Shown piece by piece: positions 1 to 8,494 of a DNA stretch of 64,000 nucleotides. The stretch lies in assembly GCA_002197545.1 (NCBI GenBank), contig NFUO01000094.1, positions 1 to 64,000 of the forward strand, written 5' to 3'. Both the position numbers and the translations under genes were made by a program. This DNA comes from Acidobacteria subdivision 2 bacterium RH1 MAG20. Lineage in GTDB: Bacteria; Acidobacteriota; Terriglobia; Terriglobales; Acidobacteriaceae. A model generated the notes under the pieces. The model saw only the letters and a program-made list of their open reading frames with translations, made no database searches and was not told the origin of the DNA. Each line of letters opens with the position of its first letter. The stretch's first letter is position 1.

Positions 1-315
1 ATCCACAAGAATGTCATGCTCGACGACCGGGGCGGCCTCATTCTGCATGAAGGTACCAGCGTTGCGGATTATGCCAACATTTACAGTCATACTCACGACA
101 TCAACACGCAGGCCGATGTCAACAACAGGCCCACGGAGCTTGGGCCCCGGGCGCGCGTTACCTACCATGGCACGGTCCTTGCCGGCTCCAACGTTGGCGA
201 AGATGCCATGCTGGGCGCCATGGCCGTAGCCACGCGCGACGTGCCTCCTGCGAGCGTCTCTGTGGGAATTCCTGCCCGCGTGAAGCGCGAGAAAGCCAAG
301 CCTCCGATAAGCTAG
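1..315 (+). CDS. Hexapeptide-repeat acyltransferase, C-terminal part (truncated by the window edge)
   Basis: The reading frame is open from base 1, so the true start lies upstream; about 104 residues are visible. The visible part has the loose hexapeptide periodicity of a left-handed beta-helix (Val/Ile/Ala spaced by six, for example GTVLAGSNVGEDAMLGAMAV), and ends in a short PASVSVGIPARVK closing segment, as in acetyltransferases of the LacA/WbbJ/NodL type. The IYSHTHDI stretch carries the kind of His used as catalytic base in this fold. Substrate cannot be deduced. It ends four bases before the M50 protease gene, so the two are probably co-transcribed. Confidence 0.8.
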   Translation: MHKNVMLDDRGGLILHEGTSVADYANIYSHTHDINTQADVNNRPTELGPRARVTYHGTVLAGSNVGEDAMLGAMAVATRDVPPASVSVGIPARVKREKAKPPIS

Positions 316-319
316 TGGT

Positions 320-1021
320 ATGAATCAGGAAGTTGTACTCATTCTTTTTCAGGTAGTGGTTCTTGTGCTTGCCTTCAGCGTGCATGAGTGCGCGCATGCC
401 TGGGTTGCGTGGAAGCTGGGCGATCCTACCGGCAAGATGCTTGGCCGCGTCACGCTGAATCCGCTGAAACACCTTGATCCATTGGGTTCGGTGTTCATGC
501 CGCTACTGGCGCTGGTCTACCATTGGCCGCTGATTGGCTGGGCGAAGCCTACGCCGGTGACGTCTCGCAACTTCAAGAACTACAAGCGCGACGACATCCT
601 TGTGACGCTTGCCGGGCCGGCCAGCAATCTGGCCATGGCGACGGTGGCGCTGGTGCTTCTTATCATCCTCAAACATGTTGTGGCTGGCGGTCTTACGGCG
701 GTGGCGACTGCGGTGGCGCTGGCTTCGAATGTGAAGGGAATCCCCACAGTAGGGCTTCCGGCTTTGTTTCCGGTGGCTTTGTTCCTTTATTTCGTGATAC
801 TTATCAACCTTTTGCTGTTCATCTTCAACCTGATTCCCATTCCGCCGCTCGATGGAAGCCATATTCTGCGGCACTTTCTGCCCTATAAGGCAGTGCAGCT
901 GTATGACCGGATGGGGATGATTGGGTTAATTATCCTGTTTCTTATCGGGGGAAGCTTTATCTTTAGCGTGTTCTTCAATCCTCTTCTGGGGACTTTCAAT
1001 CGCCTTCTCTTTACGCTTTAG
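320..1021 (+). CDS. Site-2 protease family protein (peptidase M50)
   Basis: Integral membrane zinc metalloprotease of 233 residues. The zinc-binding HExxH is HECAH at residues 22-26, in the first membrane helix, followed by the RVTLNPLKHLDPLGS segment typical of short M50B (YwhC/SpoIVFB-like) proteins. The third metal ligand region is NLIPIPPLDGSHIL near residue 175. Five or six hydrophobic segments are visible and there is no PDZ domain, unlike RseP. In many bacteria this short form lies next to trpS and scpA, as it does here. The physiological substrate is unknown; cleavage of a membrane-embedded protein is inferred from the family. Confidence 0.9.
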   Translation: MNQEVVLILFQVVVLVLAFSVHECAHAWVAWKLGDPTGKMLGRVTLNPLKHLDPLGSVFMPLLALVYHWPLIGWAKPTPVTSRNFKNYKRDDILVTLAGPASNLAMATVALVLLIILKHVVAGGLTAVATAVALASNVKGIPTVGLPALFPVALFLYFVILINLLLFIFNLIPIPPLDGSHILRHFLPYKAVQLYDRMGMIGLIILFLIGGSFIFSVFFNPLLGTFNRLLFTL

Positions 1022-1148
1022 GACACGCTTTTTGGGGCTGCAATCTTGCTTGGGCATTTGCTGCTTTGCGGGAGGAGTGGGCTGGCTCCTTCCCGTTTCT
1101 GGCTGCGTTTTTCGCTGCTTCATCATGTAACCTTAGGTTTTGATTGCA

Positions 1149-2249
1149 ATGACTGAAAATACATCGATCACACCGCGCCGCCGCGTCCTCAGCGGTATGC
1201 GTCCCACGGGCCGGTTGCATCTCGGCAACTACATGGGCGCGCTCTACAACTGGGTAAAGCTCCAGCACGAGTATGAGTGCTACTTCTTCATCGCCGATTA
1301 CCATGCATTGACTACCGACTATGCCGATACGTCCGAGTTGAAGAAGAACATCCGCGAGGTGGCACTCGACTTTCTCGCTGCGGGTCTTGACCCCAAGCTG
1401 TGCACCATCTTCATCCAGAGCAATGTCAAAGCCCACTTCGAGCTTCATGCTCTGCTCAGCATGATTACCCCTTTGAGCTGGCTTGAACGAGTTCCCAGCT
1501 ACAAAGACCAGCAGGAACAGCTTCGCGAGAAAGACCTCGCCACCTACGGTTTTCTCGGTTATCCGCTGCTTCAGTCCGCCGACATTCTCGTTTACCAACC
1601 TCACTTTGTCCCCGTGGGCCAGGATCAGGCTGCCCACGTCGAACTGACCCGCGAAGTAGCGCGTCGCTTCAATCTGTTCTATGGGGCAAAGTCTGACACG
1701 GTGGCGCACAAGATTGAGAGGGCTGCTTCGGATAAGGAGAAGATGGTGGCATTGGAAGATGAACCGCGCGTGTATCAGGCGATTCTGCCTGAGCCAAAGG
1801 TTCTCCTGACTCCCAGCCCTAAGCTTCCCGGCACCGATGGCCGTAAGATGTCGAAGAGCTATGGCAACACAATCCTGCTCTCCGACCCCGAAGACGTAAT
1901 CCGGGCCAAACTGAAGACGATGGTCACAGATCCCGCTCGAATCCGCCGTACCGATCCCGGCAATCCTGAAGTATGTCCTGTTGGCGACCTGCACAAGGTT
2001 TTTTCACCGGATGCTACGCGATTGAAGGTATGGGAGGGCTGTACAACGGCGGGAATCGGGTGCATCGAATGCAAGGGATGGCTCGCGGATAATGTGGTCT
2101 CATTGCTGGCGCCCATCCAGGAACGACGGCGATATTTCGAGCAAAACCCGGATGAAGTAGATGCCATCCTTGCCGACGGAGCTATTCGGGCTGCGGCTCG
2201 AGCCGAACAAACCATGAAGGAAGTTCGCAAAGCAGTAGGTCTTCGCTAA
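1149..2249 (+). CDS. trpS: Tryptophan--tRNA ligase
   Basis: Class I aminoacyl-tRNA synthetase charging tRNA-Trp in the cytoplasm. The HIGH-type signature appears as RPTGRLHLGNYMGAL near the N terminus and the KMSKS loop is exact in GRKMSKSYGN at about residue 230. The length (366 residues from ATG) is slightly longer than the E. coli enzyme; the C-terminal part contains an extra GCTTAGIGCIECKG segment. The ATG at 1149 is chosen; an in-frame TTG at 1140 is possible and neither has a strong ribosome-binding site. Only two bases separate the stop from the scpA start, so the genes are translationally close and probably one operon. Confidence 0.95.
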   Translation: MTENTSITPRRRVLSGMRPTGRLHLGNYMGALYNWVKLQHEYECYFFIADYHALTTDYADTSELKKNIREVALDFLAAGLDPKLCTIFIQSNVKAHFELHALLSMITPLSWLERVPSYKDQQEQLREKDLATYGFLGYPLLQSADILVYQPHFVPVGQDQAAHVELTREVARRFNLFYGAKSDTVAHKIERAASDKEKMVALEDEPRVYQAILPEPKVLLTPSPKLPGTDGRKMSKSYGNTILLSDPEDVIRAKLKTMVTDPARIRRTDPGNPEVCPVGDLHKVFSPDATRLKVWEGCTTAGIGCIECKGWLADNVVSLLAPIQERRRYFEQNPDEVDAILADGAIRAAARAEQTMKEVRKAVGLR

Positions 2250-2251
2250 TC

Positions 2252-3244
2252 ATGTCCGAAGAAATCCTCCATCCCGAAGCCTCGCCGGAGCAGCCCGAAG
2301 AGATGCGGCACGAAACGTCCTCGTCTCAGTCAGTCGCCGCAGACGAGACGCAAGGTTCCTCGATCGAGATAACTTCAAAGGCGCACGAGCCCTTTGAGTT
2401 GCAACCAAAGCCGGTTCCGCCCGCGCCGCCGGAGCCGAAGCGCCCCTCAGCAGCCAAGGAAGAGGCTTCGCAGTCGCCCTTCTCGGTCACTGTGGGACAG
2501 GTCTACGATGGGCCGCTCGACCTGCTGCTTGACCTGATCCGCAAGCAGAACATCGACATCTACGACATTCCGATTGCCCGCATCACCAGCCAGTTTCTGG
2601 ACTACACGCACCAACTGAAGCAGACCGACGTGGACTCCGCCGGCGAGTTCATCTACATGGCCTCGCTGCTGATTCACATCAAGTCGAAGACGCTGCTGCC
2701 GCGCGACCCCAGCGATGTTCTCGGCGGCGACCCCGAAGACCCACGACGCGAGCTGGTGGAGCGGCTGCTCGAGCATGAGCGCTTCAAGGCCGCGGCGCAG
2801 ATGCTGATGCAGAAGCAGCAGATTGAAGAGGCCACCTGGTCGAATCCCGGCATCCGCGAGTTCAAGGACGATGCCGGCGCTGAGCGTGAGATTGCCGCCG
2901 ACACAGTCGATCTTGTCCGCGTCTTTCAGGACATTTTGAGCCGCCTGCGCGAGCGTCCCATGCTCAACGTCGATGAGGAGTCGGTCACAGTGGCGCAGAT
3001 GATCGACTATGTGAAGCGTCGCCTCATGATGGAGGACAAGCCGGTCAGCCTTCGCCGTCTGCTGCACAATACGCATACGGAGCGCGCCCTGATCTGCATG
3101 TTTCTGGCGATGCTGGAGTTGGTGCGTTTGCAGGCCGTCTTGCTGCATCAGCCGATCGAGCAGGGCGACATTCTCATCAAGAAGACGGATAACTTCGATA
3201 CTGTCTTTGCCGATCAGGCACAGGCGCGGGACGACTGGAAGTAA
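2252..3244 (+). CDS. scpA: Segregation and condensation protein A
   Basis: Kleisin subunit of the SMC-ScpAB condensin-like complex, which bridges the heads of the SMC dimer during chromosome segregation. The conserved ScpA domain starts near residue 79 (VGQVYDGPLDLLLDLIRKQN) and continues through the SLLIHIKSKTLLP segment; the C-terminal winged-helix part closes the protein (ALICMFLAMLELVRLQ). Residues 1-78 are a Pro/Glu/Ser-rich, low-complexity extension not found in short ScpA proteins and probably disordered. It sits right behind trpS; scpB is separated from it by 3.2 kb of unrelated genes. Confidence 0.93.
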   Translation: MSEEILHPEASPEQPEEMRHETSSSQSVAADETQGSSIEITSKAHEPFELQPKPVPPAPPEPKRPSAAKEEASQSPFSVTVGQVYDGPLDLLLDLIRKQNIDIYDIPIARITSQFLDYTHQLKQTDVDSAGEFIYMASLLIHIKSKTLLPRDPSDVLGGDPEDPRRELVERLLEHERFKAAAQMLMQKQQIEEATWSNPGIREFKDDAGAEREIAADTVDLVRVFQDILSRLRERPMLNVDEESVTVAQMIDYVKRRLMMEDKPVSLRRLLHNTHTERALICMFLAMLELVRLQAVLLHQPIEQGDILIKKTDNFDTVFADQAQARDDWK

Positions 3245-3331
3245 CCGTCGGCCAGGTGAATCCGCAAGTCCGTAAACAGCGGAATTCATCAGGATTTATG
3301 AGAGAAAGATTATTTCTGCGCGGCTATCTCC

Positions 3332-3511
3332 TTAATAGCCTGCTTTTTTGCTCTTCGCCAACTCTGTAACCATCGTTCCATACCCGGTCTTCAATCCGTC
3401 CGTGTAGTAGACATGGGCCAGATCAACATAGCCGGCGGCCAGCAGATGCTGATACTGCGCCAGCTCTGTCGAGGATCTCGGCCGGTATAGAAGCACCGGC
3501 TGATCCGCCAT
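3332..3511 (-). CDS. Small hypothetical protein (59 residues), possibly a gene remnant
   Basis: A 59-codon frame from ATG (MADQPVLLYRPRSSTEL...) to TAA at 3332. The frame stays open upstream to 3634 without a usable start, which suggests either a 5'-truncated gene or an ATG start with a poor ribosome-binding site. Composition looks protein-like: a beta-strand-like VLLYR followed by an amphipathic ELAQYQHLLAAGYVDLA helix. The spacing loosely recalls the second half of a rhodanese-like alpha/beta domain, but no catalytic Cys is present in the frame. Function unknown. Confidence 0.35.
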   Translation of the reverse strand: MADQPVLLYRPRSSTELAQYQHLLAAGYVDLAHVYYTDGLKTGYGTMVTELAKSKKAGY

Positions 3512-3793
3512 CTCTGAGGTGCCCGCGGGCAGTTGCAGTACGCATGCAGTGACTAGCTTCAGCGCAAATTTCTCCTGTTGATGTGCGGCAATTGCCCGGA
3601 GAGAGTTAGGTAAAGACGAAATGTGGAAGGCTGGTCACTGCATTCAGCTCCGGTCGAAATGACAGATTTTGGTGCTGGAGCAGGAAAAGAGAAGCTAAGC
3701 TAAGTCTTTATGTATCAATAGGTGCAGGAAAATTCACCTTAATAATCCAGCCGCTCGACAACTCATCCCAGGACTTCGGGCATCCCTTTTGAT

Positions 3794-3952
3794 ACTGCTC
3801 CCTCAGGAGCAGTGAAAGTCAGCCATAAACCTTCCTTCAGTCCCCGTGCGAAAGATGGGATAAAAGCCTCATTTTCTGCCATTGGATTTGCCCCCATGTG
3901 GCGAGCGTCATAGCTCGTCTGTAAATCCAATCGAATGAATTTCTATTCATTC
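3794..3952 (+). promoter_or_regulatory. Cluster of perfect hairpins upstream of the PEP-CTERM gene
   Basis: Three inverted repeats can be read directly. ACTGCTCC/GGAGCAGT with a 4-base loop lies at 3794-3813. ATTGGATTT/AAATCCAAT lies at 3881-3889 and 3923-3931 and encloses CGAGC/GCTCG at 3902-3906 and 3913-3917. GAATGAAT/ATTCATTC with a 4-base loop lies at 3933-3952. The last one ends eight bases before the AAAGGA ribosome-binding site at 3961 and 20 bases before the ATG at 3972. They could form a structured 5' leader; the role is inference. Confidence 0.5.
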
Positions 3953-3971
3953 CCTCGCTGAAAGGACCCAT

Positions 3972-4463
3972 ATGCGCAGGCTAGCACGTACAGTCGCCGT
4001 ATCATTGGCTATTCTTGTTATGTGTGCCGTGGCACACGCAGATACTCTGATGTACGACTTTACCGCCACCGGCATTCCTTACGGAAATATCATCTTCTCG
4101 CTTCCGGCTTCACCCACTCCAACCTCTTTTAACGCTACCTGGTTTAAACTCGCCCATGTCCCCTTGATTGTCAATGGAGATCCGGTGAGGAAGACCATTG
4201 ACTTCTACACCCTGCTGGCGGGCGGAGGAGCAGGCGGCGCTGGTGTCAGGGAGGATGGCCCTCAGCTCTTTACGGGGCTTACCTCCAGCCCGACCTTTCG
4301 GACTGGGACTTTTCCGATTGGAGACTTCAGCCTCACCATCTCCGATCCGACCACCCCGCCATCCATTCCGGAGCCGTCGAGCCTCTTCCTTTTAGGGACA
4401 GGTTTGCTGGGAGCCTATGGTGTCTTGAGAAAGAAACAGAGTCTTGGTAAAACCCAGGCGTGA
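3972..4463 (+). CDS. PEP-CTERM sorting domain-containing exported protein
   Basis: A 163-residue secreted protein with a Sec signal peptide (residues 1-23, cleavage after VAHA). It ends in a textbook PEP-CTERM tail: IPEPSSLFLLGTGLLGAYG, then a short basic RKK segment. In this system an exosortase recognises the PEP motif and anchors or processes the protein at the cell envelope. The body is Thr/Pro/Gly-rich with no recognisable enzyme motif. No exosortase gene is in the window, so processing must rely on one elsewhere. AAAGGA at 3961 serves as ribosome-binding site. The gene is flanked by structured DNA upstream and a strong terminator downstream, so it is probably monocistronic. Confidence 0.85.
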   Translation: MRRLARTVAVSLAILVMCAVAHADTLMYDFTATGIPYGNIIFSLPASPTPTSFNATWFKLAHVPLIVNGDPVRKTIDFYTLLAGGGAGGAGVREDGPQLFTGLTSSPTFRTGTFPIGDFSLTISDPTTPPSIPEPSSLFLLGTGLLGAYGVLRKKQSLGKTQA

Positions 4464-4484
4464 TGCAGGCGTGATGGGTTGCAA

Positions 4485-4520
4485 AACAAATGCCCTGAGT
4501 CAGCTCAGGGCATTTTGTTT
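4485..4520. terminator. Bidirectional intrinsic terminator
   Basis: ATGCCCTGAG and CTCAGGGCAT form a 10-bp perfect stem around the loop TCAG, flanked by an A-rich tract on the left and a T-rich tract on the right. It lies between the convergent PEP-CTERM and antiporter genes and can serve both. Confidence 0.85.
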
Positions 4521-4547
4521 GTTTGATTGAACTCCGCTACCGTCATT

Positions 4548-5792
4548 TTAGTGACTGTCATCACGTGCAAACTTCAAGCGACGTAGCAGTGGAACCATCG
4601 TCAGCCCCTGGGCCAGCACGGAGAATACGACGACAGTATAGGTGATCGACAGCAGCTCCGTTGCGCCTGTGTGATGCGCCAGGGCAAGGACGAGCGCGAC
4701 GGAGAGCGCGCCGCGAAGTCCTCCCCAGGTCAACACGGCGCATAGCGCGCCAAAACGATCCACATAGCGGCGTAGCGGGAACAGGATGATTGCGACCGAT
4801 GCTGCCCGCGCCAGCAATACAGCAGGGATAGTCAACAGACCGGCCACGAACAGCCGCGTCGAGAACGGCACCAGTATCATCGCGAAGCCAAGCAACAGGA
4901 AGAGGACTACGTTCAGCATGTCGTCAAGCAGCGACCAGAAGTCGGCTACATGCTGTTTTCTGGGTATGGAGGTGGCGTGCGCCCGGTAGTTCACCATCAG
5001 GCCCGCGGCCACGGCTTCGAGGGGTGCGGAGAGGTGCATGGCGTCGGCCAGAGCGTATCCGCCCATGGCCAATGCAAGGGTGAGAAGGGTGCGGAGTGTG
5101 TAGTCGTCGCTGAGGCGCATCAGGCGCGAGACGGCGTAGCCGAGTGCGAGGCCAAGCGCGAGCCCGCCGCCGGCTTTGAGTACGAACAGGATCGAAAACC
5201 GTGAGAGGGAAGGCATTCCTTGAGGGCCTGACGCCTCCAGCAACGCGAGAAAGAGGATTGCGCCGACGCCGTCGTTGAACAGTGACTCGCCGCCGAGCAG
5301 GGTCTGCACCTCGGCGGGAGCTTTGACGCGGCGCAGCATCTCGAGCACGGCTACGGGGTCGGTCGGCGAAATAAGCGCACCGAAGATAAGACAGGTAGTG
5401 ACGTCCGCCGAAATGTGGCAGAGCCGCAGAATCAGCCAGAGCAGCGTGGCAACCAATATGGTGGCAAGGATGGTGCCCAGCACAGAGAGAGCGGCGATGG
5501 GGACGGCCTGTTTTTTCAGATGGTCCAGATCGAGATGCAGCGCTCCGGCGAAGAGCAGGAAGGCCAGCATTCCGTGCAGCACGACCGCGTTGAAGTCGAT
5601 GGATTGCACGAGCTGTGTGGCGAACTGCTGGATGCCGGGGAGCTGCTTGCCAAGCACGGCGAGGATAGACACCGCAATGACCGAGAGCGCCAGCGTGCCA
5701 ATGGTCGGCGGCAGGCGCAGATAGCGGTGACTCGCCAGCCCAAAGAGCGCGGCGAGACAGACAATCACGCTGAGTAGAGCAAAGAGGGTCAA
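4548..5792 (-). CDS. Cation:proton antiporter (CPA1, NhaP-like)
   Basis: A polytopic inner-membrane protein of 414 residues with about 12 hydrophobic segments, exchanging Na+ or K+ for H+ by family analogy. The diagnostic residues are present: the SPTDPVAVLEMLRR motif with the ion-binding Asp, followed by LLGGESLFNDGVGAILF (the ND pair), and the C-terminal TWGGLRGALSVALVLAL segment with the conserved Arg. There is no cytoplasmic C-terminal regulatory tail; the protein ends soon after the last helix. The start is a TTG. It stands alone in the insertion that separates scpA from scpB. Confidence 0.92.
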   Translation of the reverse strand: MTLFALLSVIVCLAALFGLASHRYLRLPPTIGTLALSVIAVSILAVLGKQLPGIQQFATQLVQSIDFNAVVLHGMLAFLLFAGALHLDLDHLKKQAVPIAALSVLGTILATILVATLLWLILRLCHISADVTTCLIFGALISPTDPVAVLEMLRRVKAPAEVQTLLGGESLFNDGVGAILFLALLEASGPQGMPSLSRFSILFVLKAGGGLALGLALGYAVSRLMRLSDDYTLRTLLTLALAMGGYALADAMHLSAPLEAVAAGLMVNYRAHATSIPRKQHVADFWSLLDDMLNVVLFLLLGFAMILVPFSTRLFVAGLLTIPAVLLARAASVAIILFPLRRYVDRFGALCAVLTWGGLRGALSVALVLALAHHTGATELLSITYTVVVFSVLAQGLTMVPLLRRLKFARDDSH

Positions 5793-5911
5793 GCTGTCAG
5801 CCTATCGCAAGATGGAGCACGTTGGAGGATTCTGGATATTGAACTGATAGCAGCCCCACATCCCTTCCCGTGAGCAATCTGTTACTTTGTGTGCAAAATT
5901 TGTTCCTTCAA

Positions 5912-6415
5912 CTATCTCGTCAAGATGTTTTGGTATATTTCGGCCGTCTCTTCGTCGAAGCAGCAGAAGATGACGTGGTCCACGCCGCTTGTTGGTAAAT
6001 GCTCCTGAACTGTTCGGACTGCGATCTCTGCCGCTTGCTGGCGGGGAAACCGATAGATTCCGGTCGAGATTGCCGGGTAGGCGATTGACTTCGCTTCATA
6101 CTCGCGGGCAAGCTCCATGCAGCGGCGGTAGCAGCCAGCCAGCAGATCGGCTTCGCCATGGGAGCCTCCGTTCCAGACCGGTCCTACGGCGTGGAAGACC
6201 CACTTCGCGGGAAGGTCGAAGCCGGGAGTGGCCTTGGCCGAGCCGGTCGCGCAGCCTCCCAGCTTTTCGCAGGCGCGCAGAAGTTCCTTGCCTGCCGCCC
6301 GGTGGATTGCGCCATCGACGCCTCCTCCGCCCAGCAGGGAGGTGTTCGCTGCGTTCACAATGGTGTCCGTTTTGAGCTTTGTAATATCTCCGCGAACCAC
6401 CTCAATCCTGGCCAT
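5912..6415 (-). CDS. Macro domain-containing protein (O-acetyl-ADP-ribose deacetylase type)
   Basis: A 167-residue stand-alone macro domain binding ADP-ribose, most like bacterial YmdB/MacroD proteins that hydrolyse O-acetyl-ADP-ribose or mono-ADP-ribosyl groups. Visible signatures are GDITKLKTDTIVNAAN with the catalytic Asn, LLGGGGVDGAIHRAAG with the conserved Asp, the FHAVGPVW strand, and SIAYPAISTGIYRFP, the second phosphate-binding loop. The ATG at 6415 is chosen because GGAGG precedes it at the right distance; an upstream extension in the same frame has no support. It is divergent from scpB, with 76 bases between the starts. Confidence 0.92.
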   Translation of the reverse strand: MARIEVVRGDITKLKTDTIVNAANTSLLGGGGVDGAIHRAAGKELLRACEKLGGCATGSAKATPGFDLPAKWVFHAVGPVWNGGSHGEADLLAGCYRRCMELAREYEAKSIAYPAISTGIYRFPRQQAAEIAVRTVQEHLPTSGVDHVIFCCFDEETAEIYQNILTR

Positions 6416-6491
6416 TTGTACCTCCACGCTGAAACATAATATTGAGATCGCGGCAAGCGGGCGCGGCGTTGGTATGCTTAGGGGATAAATT

Positions 6492-7505
6492 ATGAGTCTC
6501 AAAGCCAAGATCGAAGCCGTCATCTATGCCTCGGAAGAGCCAGTAACGCTGGCCCAGCTCGTCGGCCTGCTCGGGCACGAAGCCCAGGCCGAACTCGACC
6601 AGATCGAGGCCGCCCAGCAATCGCTTGAGCTGGAAGAGGCCCCGGCGGATGCCGATACCCTCAATAGCGAGGTTCTCGCAGAGCCGGAGGGCGCGGACGA
6701 AGCTGCCCCTGCGTCGTCGCCGGTGAGCGAAGCGGTTGCCCCAGAGCCAGCTTCGGAACCAGCCAGCAGCGATCAGCCTTCGTCCGAAACGGCAGAGCAG
6801 GAGGGCGAGACCCCGGCTGAGGCCGTACCGGATGAAAAGAAGGCTGCCCGCGAGGCCAAGGAGAAGGAACGTCGTCTGCGGGACTACTTCCGCGCCATGC
6901 TCGACCAGCTCATCAACGATTACGCCAATGGCGACCGCGGCCTTGAGATTCGCGAGGTCGCCAGCGGCTACCGTCTGGCCACCAAGCCGGAGTATCACGA
7001 TGCTGTTCGTGGCTTCGTCAAATCGCTGAAGCCGCCGCTGAAGCTGTCGCTTCAGGCACTGGAGACGCTGGCCGTCGTTGCGTATAAGCAGCCGGTGACG
7101 GCGCCTGAGATCTCGGAGATTCGCGGCGTCGATTCGGGAGGCGTGCTGGGCAGCCTGATGGCGCGCAAGCTCGTCACTACTGCCGGGCGCAAGCAGGTAA
7201 TCGGACGACCGATCCTCTATAAGACGACGCGCGACTTCCTGCTGCGCTTTGGCCTGAAGGACATCAACGAGCTTCCCAGCATCGAGGAGTTCGAGAAGAT
7301 GGCGGGCGAACTGGCCGAGCAGGAAGAGATTCCCATGGAGCATCACGCTCCTGAGACTGCAGACGAGCTTGAGCCTGAGAAACACACCCACCTTGCCCAG
7401 GCCGATGGCAGTCCCGATGCGGAGGACGACCCGCTCGATGTCGAGCTGGAGGACGAGCCTGATGACAATGAAGCTAAGGTCGCAGATACAATTGAAGAGA
7501 AGTAA
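6492..7505 (+). CDS. scpB: Segregation and condensation protein B with a large acidic insertion
   Basis: ScpB winged-helix dimer subunit of the SMC-ScpAB complex. The N-terminal helix (residues 1-30, LKAKIEAVIYASEEPVTLAQ) and the main body (from about 130, DYFRAMLDQL, through LEIREVASGYRLATK and ALETLAVVAYKQPVTAPEI) are typical. Residues about 40-128 are an Ala/Glu/Pro-rich acidic insertion inside the first winged-helix domain, and the C terminus carries another acidic tail. This makes the protein 337 residues, against roughly 190-200 in most bacteria. rluB follows 50 bases downstream, an arrangement conserved in many phyla. Confidence 0.92.
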   Translation: MSLKAKIEAVIYASEEPVTLAQLVGLLGHEAQAELDQIEAAQQSLELEEAPADADTLNSEVLAEPEGADEAAPASSPVSEAVAPEPASEPASSDQPSSETAEQEGETPAEAVPDEKKAAREAKEKERRLRDYFRAMLDQLINDYANGDRGLEIREVASGYRLATKPEYHDAVRGFVKSLKPPLKLSLQALETLAVVAYKQPVTAPEISEIRGVDSGGVLGSLMARKLVTTAGRKQVIGRPILYKTTRDFLLRFGLKDINELPSIEEFEKMAGELAEQEEIPMEHHAPETADELEPEKHTHLAQADGSPDAEDDPLDVELEDEPDDNEAKVADTIEEK

Positions 7506-7555
7506 GCAACACCCGCGACCGCGATGAGCAGCCCCGCAGTCAGAAAGCCAGGAAC

Positions 7556-8494
7556 ATGACAACGAAATCTATGAATCGGCCCGAGGACGCCCCACAGGGC
7601 GACCGCCTGCAGAAGATTCTTGCGCAGGCCGGTATCGCCAGCCGCCGCAAGGCCGAGCAGATCATCCTCGATGGACGCGTCCAGGTCAACGGCAACGTCA
7701 TCAAAGAGCTGGGCACCCGCCACGACATCTCAAAAGATCACATCCGTGTCGACGGAAAGCTTCTCCATGGCCGCGAGCAGCAGCGCTATTACATGCTCAA
7801 CAAGCCGCGAGGCTACGTCACCACGCTCGACGACCCGGAGAACCGCCCCACGGTCATGCAGCTTATGACCAAGCAGAAGGGCCCTCACGGCGACCATGTC
7901 CGTCTCTACCCGGTGGGCCGCCTCGACTACCTCTCCGAGGGCCTGCTGCTGATGACCAACGACGGCGAACTGGCGAACTCGCTCTCCAAGGCGGCTGCCG
8001 GGGTCGAGAAGACTTACCTCGTCAAGGTTAGCGGCCAGCCTCCAGCCAGCGGCCTCGACCAGATCCGTCGCGGCATCATGATCGACCGTGGCCGCCTCAA
8101 CGAAGTCCGCAGCGGGCGCCGCGACCGCATCATCACCGCTCCAGCCAAGCTCGAACTGGTGCGCGGAGGCGACAATCCCTGGTACGAGTTGACGCTCACC
8201 GAGGGCCGCAACCGCCAACTCCGCAAGATGTTCGAAGAGATCGGCCACCATGTCGAAAAGATTCGCCGCATCGGCTATGGAGCGCTTCGCCTCGATGTGC
8301 CTCCGGGTGAGTTCCGCGAGCTGACCCCCGGTGAGGTCATCGCACTGGGACGCGCAGCCAAGGGGCAGAAGGTTGTTCCCAAGAAGAAGACGCCGGAGTT
8401 CGCGCAGCTCAAAACACCCGCGAAGCCAAAGGCCGGCAAACCTCGGCGCACCTTCGCTGCGAAATCCACAGCCCCGCGCCGACGACCCTCTTAG
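7556..8494 (+). CDS. rluB: 23S rRNA pseudouridine synthase (RluB family)
   Basis: Isomerises a uridine of 23S rRNA helix 80 (U2605 in E. coli for RluB). An N-terminal S4 RNA-binding domain (DRLQKILAQAGIASRRKAEQ, residues about 15-75) is followed by the catalytic RsuA/RluB/E/F domain. The active-site Asp lies in PVGRLDYLSEGLLLMTNDG and the GRNRQLRKMFEEIGH motif is intact. The C terminus (about residues 265-312) is a Lys/Arg/Pro-rich tail, probably disordered and RNA-binding. The position behind scpB matches the common scpA-scpB-rluB order. RluB versus RluF specificity cannot be proved from the sequence alone. Confidence 0.92.
   Translation: MTTKSMNRPEDAPQGDRLQKILAQAGIASRRKAEQIILDGRVQVNGNVIKELGTRHDISKDHIRVDGKLLHGREQQRYYMLNKPRGYVTTLDDPENRPTVMQLMTKQKGPHGDHVRLYPVGRLDYLSEGLLLMTNDGELANSLSKAAAGVEKTYLVKVSGQPPASGLDQIRRGIMIDRGRLNEVRSGRRDRIITAPAKLELVRGGDNPWYELTLTEGRNRQLRKMFEEIGHHVEKIRRIGYGALRLDVPPGEFRELTPGEVIALGRAAKGQKVVPKKKTPEFAQLKTPAKPKAGKPRRTFAAKSTAPRRRPS

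Larger units (their letters stand above)
3245..3971. other. 727-base region between scpA and the PEP-CTERM gene
   Basis: Apart from one possible short minus-strand ORF (3332-3511) no coding sequence is supported. The last 180 bases before the PEP-CTERM gene hold several perfect inverted repeats described separately. No insertion-sequence ends or tRNA fragments are visible. Confidence 0.6.
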
